Origin: Macrosoma leucophasiata
Lineage: Eukaryota > Arthropoda > Insecta > Lepidoptera > Hedylidae
Direction of reading: 5' to 3'
Assembly: GCA_036365455.1 (NCBI GenBank)
Contig: JAWQUS010000030.1
Span: 4,340,001-4,404,000 of the forward strand
DNA length: 64,000 bases
The position numbers were made by a program, and so were the translations under genes. Below the pieces are notes generated by a model. It was not told the DNA's origin, ran no database searches, and saw only the letters and a program-made list of their open reading frames with translations. How positions within the stretch are numbered: position 1 is the first letter of the stretch; each line of letters opens with the position of its first letter. This document shows positions 34,601-46,600 of the stretch, piece by piece.

Positions 34601-37600
34601 CACAGTCAACTCAGCAATTTAATTGTAAAAGTTTAACAAACAAACAGGGAAACTTTCACATTTAGAATATTAGTAACTTGTTATTTTTCTTTAGACTGTG
34701 ATATTAGTATGGATATTATAAAATGTATTACAATATCCTCTTGCATTAGCGACATTACAGAAATAATCACGAATAAACAGGGAAGAGAAATCTAATTTTA
34801 CTTTCACGATTTAAAGTATCACAGGATTTTGGTTCTCTTATTGACATAAATTGTAATCAAATTTTCAGTCCCTGGCTTTATGAATTTAATTAAAAAGGTA
34901 TTTCTTTGACATTATACTGAATTCACATTGAATTTAGAGATTAATTTGAGGATTTTTTTTATTTTGTTGACATATTTTATATTATTTATAGATATCAATT
35001 ATACACGATTTTTTTATGGCACGTATTTTTACAAACAAACATGTTCACTTGGATGTAAGACAGTCAGGTTGACTGATGGTTGCTGAATATAATGATTTTT
35101 CGTATCAAAATGCTTCATACAACCATCAGTCACATGTTGTATTGACATTAAGGCGCGGGCCCACCGAGACGCATGCTGTGCACGAACTCGCGGCGCATTT
35201 TAGCTGCGTGTATTAATTTGTTTAACAACGTGGGTCAATGCTTTCACTGGAGTAAATGAATAGCCACGAATAATGTATATCGTGGCGTGGCACGGCGCAT
35301 AGAGGCTACGCACGTCCCACTGCAATCCAAGGATAGATAAGCGAGCTGTATATAGTCGTGGGCCATATTCCTGTACTCCCAGTGGAATAGTAGACCCACG
35401 TTGATAACCGCCTGTTCGTGCTAGCCAAGTATGTGTCAATGACGTTAATTCATATGTAGCGTCTTCGGGGGTTGCAGTGGACACTACCACATACAATTTC
35501 ATATAAAGCGAAGCTTAATACACGTGCGCAGTCTCTCCGTGCTCCGCGGTAGGCCCGCGCCTTTACACGGTAGGTTATCCCTCAAACACAGCCGTGGGTG
35601 ACACGACCCGCGTGATCGTTATTCCGGTTACCACCAACCGATGATTAGAACGAAAAGAGCGAAAGTTGCACTGCCCCTTATCGCATATGTCTTGTGTCCC
35701 TTCACGACATCCTAAGCCAAGGGTCGGATCGATAGGGATATCCCTTAGGCAGTTGTCTAATTTATTTAGGCTGAGAGCCCTTAGCGCTTGCCCAGTGAAG
35801 CAGACTAGTGTAGTCTCGAAACGAGCCGCTTAGGTAAGTCTTTTTTTATGTAATGGAAGTGGCAAACAAGCATGCAGTTCACATTGATGTTAAGTGATGT
35901 CTGCAGCCTTTAGATACCCACACAAAGACCAAGGTCAAAATGCAGATGCGTTACTACTCCTCAGGCGTAAGGTGTTATGCCCCTAAACCGGAAATCACAG
36001 GGCCGTACATTACCACCTGACCGGAACACGATAGTGCTGAACACCATCATTTAGCGGAAAGTATATTAGGGAATGAGGTGGTGCTTACGCCCGCGAGCGC
36101 CGTCACTGGAGCTCTACCACCAGTAATATCTAAAAAAAGACGGTAAAAAAACTATGGTTAAACTGACAGAAAAACGTACCGTGTAATGGACGCCTAAGGG
36201 TGCCGAAATCCTTAAAATTTAACACTGTTAAGCGCTTAATCAATCTTTTTGGTGCTCTTTTTCTATGTCAATTTAGAAGACTAATAGCAACATAGCAGAT
36301 AGTAAATTTCACAGCTTACATATTCTTTTATTAACTTTAATATTTATTTTAACAATACATTTTTCAAACGTTTCATCATTCATTAGACATGATATCTAAA
36401 ATAACAAAGTTTTGCACTTAATTTTAAAACTTGCAAAGATAAATAAGTTGAAGTCTTGCCAGATAAAATATACATCGTTATTTTAATTCGAGTCTTAATT
36501 ATCATAAGCATGCTTTAAATCTTCATAAAAATAGGCGAGGTGTTGAGAATAATATCTGATGGACACCTACCTACTTCAAAATGTGCACGATTGGTCCAAT
36601 GGTGAAAATCTAACTCGCGGTTGGTCTAATTAGCGATTGGTCCAATTAGCTATTAGTCTATTTCGCAATTGGTCCAATTCGCGATTGGTCCAATGGTGAC
36701 AATTTATTTTTTAATGCGACCCGTTGCGAATCGGACGAATCGCGCTGAAACGATTAGAAAATAATTAGAACCGTCCGATAATCAAAATTTGTCGAATGAC
36801 ATGGTCGATTCAATATTAATTCAATACCTCAGGCAAAAAAGTGTTCGCTAAAAACTTATCATGTCAGTATACATTTCTAATGGTGGTAGAACTCCTGTGT
36901 AGGAGTTCGAGAGGGCACAGGCAATACCGCATTACCTTATCTATATGCCGCCAAATAGTAATGTTCAGGACTATTGTGTGCCGGTTATGCCATACAATCT
37001 CAAAAATTCTAGTCGGTACCAACAAACCATATACCATACAACAGAGAGCGAAACCTAGTTTTTCGACGACATCGGAAATCGAGGTATTTGCGAAGACCTT
37101 GTTCTTGTCTATACGAGATTGCTTTTACGGTGACCTCTGGCAAACGTACTTCGAGCCTAAAGTAACTTTTGTCATAAATCACAGTCGCATCAATGTTAGC
37201 TTAATGTACTTTTTATTGGTGGTAGAGCTCTAGTGACGGAGCTCGCGGGCGTAGGCATCACCGCATTACCTAATATTCTTGCCGCTAAATGGTAGTGTTC
37301 AGCACTATCGTGTTCCGGTCAGGTGGTAATGTACGGCCCTGTAATTTCCGGCACAAAGGCATAACGTTAGGCCTCAGGAGTGGTAACGCATCTGCATTTT
37401 GACCTTGGTCTTTGTGTAAGTGTCTATAGGGTGCAGTCATCACTTAACATCAATGTGAACTGCATGCTTGTTTACCACTTCCATTAAATAAAAAAGTGAA
37501 AATACTTGCATCCATCCTTGCATATTATTTTATTTCTACAATAAACTTAATTAGTCAAAATAATCCATCATTTGTAGTTTCAGTCGATGTGGCTGTGATT

Positions 37601-40600
37601 AATGATAAAAATCACACAAGGTTGAAATTTACATTTTCCAGAGGTCACCGTAAAAGCAATCTCACATACTAAACCATAATCCTGCTTCGTCGCTCGCAGT
37701 GACTAGACGTGTATCAGTTTGCATTATAATTTAAAAAAATCGGTGTCATATAAATATTAACTATAAAGTACAGTGAATTAAGTTTAAAACCAAACAAAAA
37801 GTGCGGAGTTAATTACATCATTACGCACCTAGACGCGCCTGCAGCCACCGCGCCCGCGACTCTTCTTCGCCCCGCGGAAACAAGCAGTTGCTATTTTTTG
37901 CTCTTTCACGCATAGCAATCATCACCAACATGAATGTGCAGCGCTCACCGCCCCGACCCAATCTACCTTCAACGAGCAGCGCTTCGGCTACCCTCATCGG
38001 TGGATCACAACCGGACTTGTCCAAGATGAGTAATCTTAATGTGGATACGCAAATTACTTTCCGGAAGCTTAAAAAGCCGGAAGACTGCGAATGTCACAAT
38101 GAGATAAAAGAAATACGTTCTGATATGACACGAATTAGTTCATTACTGGAAAAATATGTAGGATTTAATGAGCAGATTATGCAAAAAATGCCAGAAAATA
38201 TTACCGAAATATCGACACAAATTAGAGACATGCAATTTTCTAATGAACAAACTATAAATACCATACAAAGTAATGTAGATAGAGTAATTACGGATATTAT
38301 ACCATATTAAATCATCAACTTCATCGATGTTATCTGAACAGAAGGACATAAAAATCCACGTGACAAAATTAGAAAAGTCGATATCTCTCGGTGAGAATAG
38401 AATAAAGTCACTCGAGAACGATCTACAAAACTTAAAAACAGTGTCACCACCGAACCCAGAAAACCAAGTTTCCCTTGGTGAGCACATAGTTCAAGAACTA
38501 CAGAATCGTAAGAATAGAGAGAGAAATGTTATGATTGTTGGCTTACTGGAACCATCATTCCCTAACTCTGATCAAAATATAGCAAAAGACAAAACTGAAG
38601 TGCTTAAAATAATATCATCTATAAGTACAGACCTTCCGAAGCCAATCAATATTTTTTGAGTTGGCAAATGCAGTCCTGAGAAACAATCGAAAAATAAAGA
38701 TATGATTCGATACAGTAAGACCCGCTAAGGAATTGCTACGTAACAGAAATAAACTGTCAGGTGGAATCAAGATTTATTCAGATCAGACTCCAACACAACG
38801 AAACTACTTCAAACATTTGAAAGAAGAGTTGCAACGGCGTGAGAATAATGGAGAAAATTAAACTATCAAATATATACACGGAACTCCTACAATAATCAAA
38901 TCGAACCAAAAAAACTACAAATAGACATCACTGCCACGGCCACCGAATCGAAAAATACCTACGAAGTACTAGGAAACTATCAAAAAATTCATAAAAATAA
39001 ATCACGCTTTACATTCTTATATTTAAATGCTCGCAGTATTCGTAAAAGAGGAAAATTTGATGAATTAAAGTGCATCCTCCGAGCCATACCAAATACCATA
39101 CACATTATTCTACTAACAGAAACGTGGATACGTACCGAAGAACAAGCATTATAATATCAACTTGATACCTATACCCATTATTATAATTATAGATCGGATT
39201 CTGGAGGAGGAGGAGTGTCAGCATATGTACACAATAATATTAAACATAGTCTGTCTGAGTCAATTTATGTTGGAGGGAACAACTATCTATGGATTAAATT
39301 AGAAAAATACGCTCTTGAATTTGGTGTTGTATACAATCTCGGTAACATTGACTACAAAGAGTTTTTAAAAGTATATGAATCACAATTGGAACGTAGAAAC
39401 CGAACGATTGTTTTTGGCGATTTTAACATAGATCTCTTGAAAAAAGATAGTAAAACAAAACAATACAAGCAAGTTTTACAGGAATCAGGACACAAAATCA
39501 TCAATAAGATAAGCAAAAAGTACTGCACAAGATCTGGAAAAACAAGAAAATCTATTTTAGATCACGTAAGTACTAACCTCAAGGACGATAAGTTTCATAT
39601 GACAATACTTAATTCTTCACTATCCGATAATAAGCAGATATACCTGGAAATTAAAAAGGTTAAACCTCCTACAAAAATCTACCATCAATATAAAGCAATA
39701 AACTATACCAGATTACTACAGTCAGTCGAAAATAAGATTCAAAACATCACTGAAGATTATAATACATTTGAAAACACAATCAAGGAGTGCATTGAAGAAA
39801 GCAAAGTCATAAAGACAAAAATTCTAAACAAACCTCAGGAAGATTGGATAAATAGGAACGTGATAACTGCAATTAATGAGAGAAATATACAATGGACAAA
39901 ACTTAATAATATGACGAATGCAGCAAATGATGAGGATTTGAAGGAGCAATTTGAAACTAAAAGAAAACAAGTAGCAAATTTGATGCAAGACACAAAGGAT
40001 TCGTATTATTTTAAGGAATTTACTAAATGTGACAAAAAACCAAAGAAAATGTGGAATCTAATAAATTCCTTATCAAATAATAAGATACAACAAAATTGTG
40101 CTCCTCCAAAACTATTAATCAATTCCAATGAAATAAAAGACCCTATTGAGATAGTAAACGTATTTAATACCTATTTTTCAACAATAGGTCAGCAGTTAGC
40201 AGATCGAATACCTAAAATATTTCACGACAATTATATGCAAGTTCTTTCTGCACAAAATACGACTATAAACTCTCAAATGTCATCTATTGATCCATGTACT
40301 GAAGCAAAAATTTTACATATTATATCTCAACTAGATTCTAATAGTAGTGTTGGTGGATGGAATAAGTACCAAAGCGATCAAAATCGTAAAACATACCATA
40401 TTGAGTAAATTAACTGCTTGTTTTAACAACCTTCTTGAAAACGGTATATTTCCTAATTCACTGAAAATAGCAAAGACTACACCAATTTACAAATCAGGTC
40501 CAAGAACAGACCTGGGGAATTATCGTCCAATATCTGTATAACCAGTAATTTCTAAAATTTTAGAAAAAATCATGTATATTCGGTTGCAAAAAAAATTAGA

Positions 40601-43600
40601 ATCAAATTAGAATTAACTTCATTTCACAAAATCAGTACGGCTTTAGACCTAAAAGTAGCACTCTAACTGCTTCTGTTGATCTCATTACTAAAATAAAACA
40701 AAACATAGATAATAAACATATAGTACTCTAATATTTATAGATATGAAAAAGGCATTTGACACCGTAAGCCACAAATTAGTTTTAAAAAAAATGGAAGCCA
40801 TTGGTATCACGGGTAAAGCTTTACAAATGTTTGGATCTTATCTTACCGGAAGATTTCAGGTAGTAAAAATAAATAATTCTAAGAGTAATTCTAAACCTAT
40901 AACCTACGGGGTTCCACAAGGATCAATTCTAGGTCCTTTGCTCTTCTTGATTTATATAAATAACATCAACGAACTAGGACTTAAGGGTCAAATAACTCTT
41001 TATGCAGATGACACGTGTTTATTTTACTTTGGCTCTTCTATACATACCTTAATATCCCAAGCTCAAAACGACTTAAACATTGTAAGCGATTGGCTGCAAT
41101 ATAACTTACTGACTATCAATATATCTAAAACGTGTTATATGATTTTTAAAGCTAAAAATAAACATTTACCCCCTTAACAATAAATAACACACCTTTGCAA
41201 CAAAAAACTGACGAAAAATACTTGGGATTACACATAGATACCTACTTATCATGGAAAGTCCATATTAATAAAATAAAAACCAAATTAGTCAGCCTTTGTG
41301 GGTCGTTGCGCAACATAAGACGTTGTATACCACGTAGGTTACGATACACCATTTACAACGCATTAGTCAAACCTCACTTATCCTACCTAATTGAAATTTG
41401 GGGCAGCTCTGTAAAAACAAGAATAGCCGAACTCCAAATTATACAAAACAAAATAATCAAATTACTTTTTAACTATCACTATTTAACGTCAACAACTAAA
41501 ATATACAATGAAACAAATATAATGAACATAAAAAAATATATTATTACAACACTTGTATCTTCATACGAAAAACACTCGATCGGAATATCCATACTAATCT
41601 TACGTTCACTAAACAAAAAGAGATACCGCATCGACGAACCACGCGCCGAGCTAGTTTCATTGTTCTAACAAAAGCTCGAACAAACTATGGCAAATCAATG
41701 ATTACGTTTGAAGGAGCTCAATTTAATAATAAAATACCCTCGGAAATAAAAAAAATTGGCTCATTTAACGTATTCAAGAAACGGCTTGCTGAGTACATAT
41801 CAGATACATATTGATTTGTTGTTTGGTGTGTGCTCAGAGAACATGTGAATTGATGCGTTTTAGAGCCTAGGTAGCTATATATATATATATATTCACTACA
41901 AGTACTTTATTGTTATCTGTACTACATCATTCGTGTTAATTTCTATTATCTTTGTTTTTTTTTTTCTTTTTCTTTTGCATGCGACGACGAATTGTAATAT
42001 CTTAGCAACTATGATTCTCATGTAAGTGACTTTGATGTCTTTTTTGAGAATAAATGTCTTTAAACTGAACCGTTTCAGTTTTCACAAATGCCTTCATTTC
42101 CGATGTCACAGTAAAACTAGGTCTCGCTCTCTGTTTTATATGAAACTATAGCTGTGCCCGCGACTTCGTCCGCGTGAGAATATATGATTGTTCAGTATCT
42201 ACCCGGACGAAGTCGTGGGCGCAGCTAGTATAACAGTAGCCTAAGTTAGCTACAGCTAGTGTTACATAAGCTATCTGTCAGTGAAAGTCCCGTCAAAATC
42301 GGTTTAGCCGTTCCCGAGATATCCCCAACCAACAGTCAGACAGACAGACAAAAACTGTTAAAAAAATGTTTTGGTATATGTACCGTGTATAATGTTTTGG
42401 TATATATTATAATAAAAAAAACGTAAATTCATGCCTGTAATCACTGTAATCCCCGAAGGGGTAGGCAGAGGTAAATGCATGCATTCAAGCATTACATGCA
42501 AACACCCACGATTCCCCGGTTACGTTTTTGGCCCATGTAACAGATGTAACAATGTAAATTGTACATCATATAGCCTGCTATTGATAAACGATTAAGTCTC
42601 TCATTTGCAGTAAACAAATCGTGATTTTCTTTAAATATCCGAACACACAAAAATTAAACTTTAAGACGCAACATAAATAGTCGCAATCGAGCCACATCTA
42701 AAATATGGAGTAACTTCTCTCATCATAAATCCAGATGACGGGTTGATCCTCGCCAGGCGATGGTTTTTGTACTTAGCGTGTTATGATTCATTCCTACAAA
42801 AATTTCCAGCCTTATAGAGCCACTGTTACTTGGAGGGTTCAGTATCTCTCCTACTATGTCATTTTTGAAACTATTCATTTCACTAATTTTTTTTCATGAT
42901 AGATACTTACCCGGACGGACATAGGTAGTTTAGGTAGTCGATATTATTGTATATTATTGAATTTCGATCGCGATCGAATTCGCGTAAGAGTAAATAAAAT
43001 CTCGCACTAGGCACTCAGAAGTGATATATGTATATATTGGATTGGATAGTTGTATCGGGTTGTCATTAAAATATGTTTTTTTTACGGTGTGTAAATGATT
43101 GCCTTATTTCCTTCTCAATCTCATAAACATTTATGATCAATATACCTATTTCATACTTTCAGAACAGAGAGAGAGCAAGACCTAGTTTTTCTGCTACATC
43201 GGCAATAGAGACATTTGCGAAGATCTAAATGTTGTATGTAAGATTGCTTTTACGGTGACCTCTGGAAAACTTACTTCGGGCCTAAAGTGATTTTTGTCAT
43301 AAATCACAGGCGTGTCAACGACACTAAATGTACCCTACATTAAATGATGGATTGTTGCATTTGAGGAGATACTATACAAGGATTTTCACTTAATAAATGT
43401 GAAGTGAAAACGAAGCGTAGACAGATTTCCCACATGATGGACCGACGACCTGGTGAAGGTCGCGGGCAATAGCTGGATGAGGGCGGCCCAGGACCGTTCG
43501 TTGTGGCAATCTTTGGGAGGAGGCCTTTGTTCAGCAGTGGACGTCTTTTGGCTGAAATGGTGATGATGATGAAATGCGAAGTATGTTTATACCAATGATA

Positions 43601-46600
43601 TTATACGTTTGGTCTGCATATTATATTATAACGTTGATGGGGGGAGTAATGGTCATTTGTGAACAAATTATGATATATTATTAATTTTAATTTCTGCAGG
43701 CATATTGGGAATACTGCAAGTTAAACTCAGGTTGAATTATAATCATATAATGTTTATATTTCACGCTAAATCTCTTGGGACACGAAGAGAGGAGCACCAA
43801 ACATGTGACCTGGCTCATCAATCAGTTCAATATACTCGCAATTTTGAACTCTTGGATCAGATTTTATTTCGTAATACAGCTCATACCTAGGGTGGGTAGG
43901 TGACTATCTAAAGTTCACTCCTTTAATTTCTTAGGAAAATTATATTTCTTTTTCTTGAGAGTAATGATGGTAGCAACAAGCTATCAGATTAAAAACGCAA
44001 AACGAATTGCCAGCCCTGTAAGTTGTCATACTAAAAAGAATTGTTTATATTCAACGAATGTTTCAAGCAACTAACCTGACGTTGTGTTCCCTGCATCTCT
44101 CCTGGTACATTCTGCGTGCTCAGGACAAGGTGCCTGGCCATCAGTATGTAGAACATAGCTATGACAGCCAGCGGCAGGGAGTAGTACACCAGGAACCTTA
44201 TCAACACCATCGTGCGGGGATAGTTCTCTCCCCACTCCACTGGGTACGGGTAGCAGGCTAGGAACTGAAAAAAAAACATATTATAAAATATCATGTGTAC
44301 ACAGGTGGTAATAAATTCATAAATAGATCAGCACGAAACACATTAGGACATAGCAATTTAATAAAAAATAAATTATATTTATGTAACACAGTTATGTCCA
44401 ATTATTTAAAATTACACATTATGGTTAAATTCGATTAAGATTGTTGTCAGAACAGAATTCGAAACATTTATAATTGAACAGGCGTTTTAAGGTTATTAGA
44501 AATAGAATGACATTCTGTTTAATCGGCAATCTATTAAAGTGCTGAAGAAGAAGGTAGCGGACAAAAGCTAGTGTTTTATAAAATCCCCTTTCAATATTTC
44601 CAATGTAATATCACCGGCAATCCCTTGCCATACAACACACTTCGTCAAATTTATTTATTTATTTATTTATAACAGGTTCTTTTGTACTTACAGCTTAGCC
44701 AAAACGCACACAAGATAAATTACAGTACATACATTTAAAGTTAACATGACGTACATACACTAATTACAAATACATTAAAAACATTACACATTTACTCAAA
44801 AAATCCCTTACACTAATGTTAAACAAATCGATATCCAGATTCTGGGCAACCAGAGCGTTGAGCAGACTCAGAGCTTGGTATGTCGGTGCAGAGCGGGCCG
44901 CCCGCGTGTGCGCCGGGGGCAGTTCGAACAACCGTCGCCGATGCTGCCTCACCAGACGATCAGGGACATACATTGCACAGCGAGACAGAGCGGAAGAGTT
45001 ATCCACTTTACCGTTAACTAATAGGAAGTAGTGCGACATGATTGCACACTTCCGCCTTAAATGAATTATAGGAAATAAGAGATGAGACTGCTGAATCATT
45101 TGCAACCATAGAGTAACACGGGCCACCGGCCGCGGCGGGCCTGAGGGGAGTAGCCATATGCAAGCCTTCCCCTCTGTCAAAGTACAAGTACAGGTGTTCC
45201 TGCGCCTGTCGCCTAGATGTTTAAATGTGTGCGTGATATTGTTTATGTATTTTGTCAAAGTCAAGGTGTGAGTTTCGCAGTAATAGATGATTTTGGTAGT
45301 GTGTATGTGTATCACACGTGGTTCCCCCCGCAAAAAATGACAGACTGTTTGCATTGGTAATAAACGCTATGGCTACTCCCCTCCGGTTCGCCGAGGCGGC
45401 CAGTGGCCCGTGTTGTTCTATGATTGCAATATTCGTTGGCGTGTCGTTTATTCACCTGGCGCGACGCCAGTTAGGTAAATGAATGGTAGAGGCAATTTTT
45501 GCGATTGGACAATAAAGGCAACAAAGTTGGCAGGCTTGGAGACACGTTAGTGTTTTTGTGAAAGGCTGTTTCATGTTGTCACTACTGAGCATATATAATA
45601 TATCACCACCATCACCGCATTACCTAATATACCTACTTCCCGCTAAATGGTAGTGTTCAGCACTATCGTGTTCCAGTCAGGTGGTAATGTGCGGCCTTGT
45701 AATTTCCGGCAGAGAGGCATTTCGACCTTGGTCTTTGTGTGGGTGTCTATAGGCTGCAGTCATCACTTAACATCAATGTGAACTGCATGCTTGTATACCA
45801 CATACATTACATAAAATATATATATATTTACAGTGTTTGTAATCGCGGTGGACATCTGATTGTGATGCCGACATACATGTGAAAATGCGTGTTTGCATTT
45901 TTTGCGCTCCATAAGGCATGGACACAAATACACCGTACATGTACACATTATAACGTCTAATCACAACTTAGCTGATCGCACATAAAAACTACAATATTAT
46001 AGAATAAAAAGTATGTGAAAATAAGAAAAACGTAAAAGGTATTTACAAACATAGGTACGTGACGTGCTACGATATAAAACGTAACGGAATTTATGGAACC
46101 AGGAACACGACAGCGCTGAATTTGTAGACATTATAATTTTATTAGACACTAGCTGTCCCGGCAAACTTCGTGTTGCCTCACAATTAAATAATGTGTCAAA
46201 CTTTTTGTATGGGAAAATGGAATTGTGGTTTTTACTATTTCCCTTCAATTTCTTCATATTTTTTTACCTTTTAAACCCTCCCTGGACTTCTAGAAATAAT
46301 TCAAAACTAAAATTAACCAAATCGGTAGAGCCGTTCTCGAGTTTCAGCGGGACTAACGAACAGCAATTGATTTTTATATATATAGATAAGATAAGATTAA
46401 TATTTATTTATTTATTTAATAATGGCAACCCATTATACGTCCCACTGCTGGGCACGAGTCTCTCCCCTTTTTGGGGGGAGGCCTGGAGCTTACTCCACCA
46501 CGCTGCTCCAATGCGGATTGGTGGAGGTGGGTGGGTTAGTGGCCAACCCGCTGTCGGATGTTTTCAAACCGCCCATAAGGCTTCCGACAAGGTTTAACGA

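Larger units (their letters stand above)
33725..34945 (+). repeat. Local direct duplication (~225 bp, ~1 kb apart)
   Basis: 33725-33950 and 34715-34945 share AATTTCACTTTCACGACTTA-type sequence, TCTTATTGACATAAATT, TAATCAAATTTTCAG and AAAAGGTATTTCTTTGACAT, with moderate divergence. Between them lie an S2 SINE, an L fragment and unrecognised AT-rich DNA. Function unknown; intronic. Confidence 0.75.
37670..42075 (+). mobile_element. Non-LTR retrotransposon (Jockey/CR1-like), nearly full length, inactivated
   Basis: About 4.4 kb inside the receptor TM5-TM6 intron. Order: GC-moderate 5' leader, ORF1 (37930-38862), ORF2 with AP-type endonuclease and reverse transcriptase (38849-41814), then a 3' UTR with (TA)n and AATAAATG before its right end. 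Both ORFs are broken by several stops and frameshifts, so it is dead. It split an R-A repeat. CTAAACC at the left end and CTGAACC at the right end may be remnants of the target duplication. The exact clade is uncertain. Confidence 0.85.

Noticed and set aside
35200..35502. 100-codon minus-strand frame
   Set aside because: Lies inside a MITE with TTA duplication; no recognisable domain.
38143..38487. 114-codon minus-strand frame
   Set aside because: Antisense shadow of the LINE ORF1.
44764..45354. 196-codon minus-strand frame as a host gene
   Set aside because: Only its C-terminal part resembles a LINE end; the rest runs through an inverted-repeat element, so the single frame is accidental.
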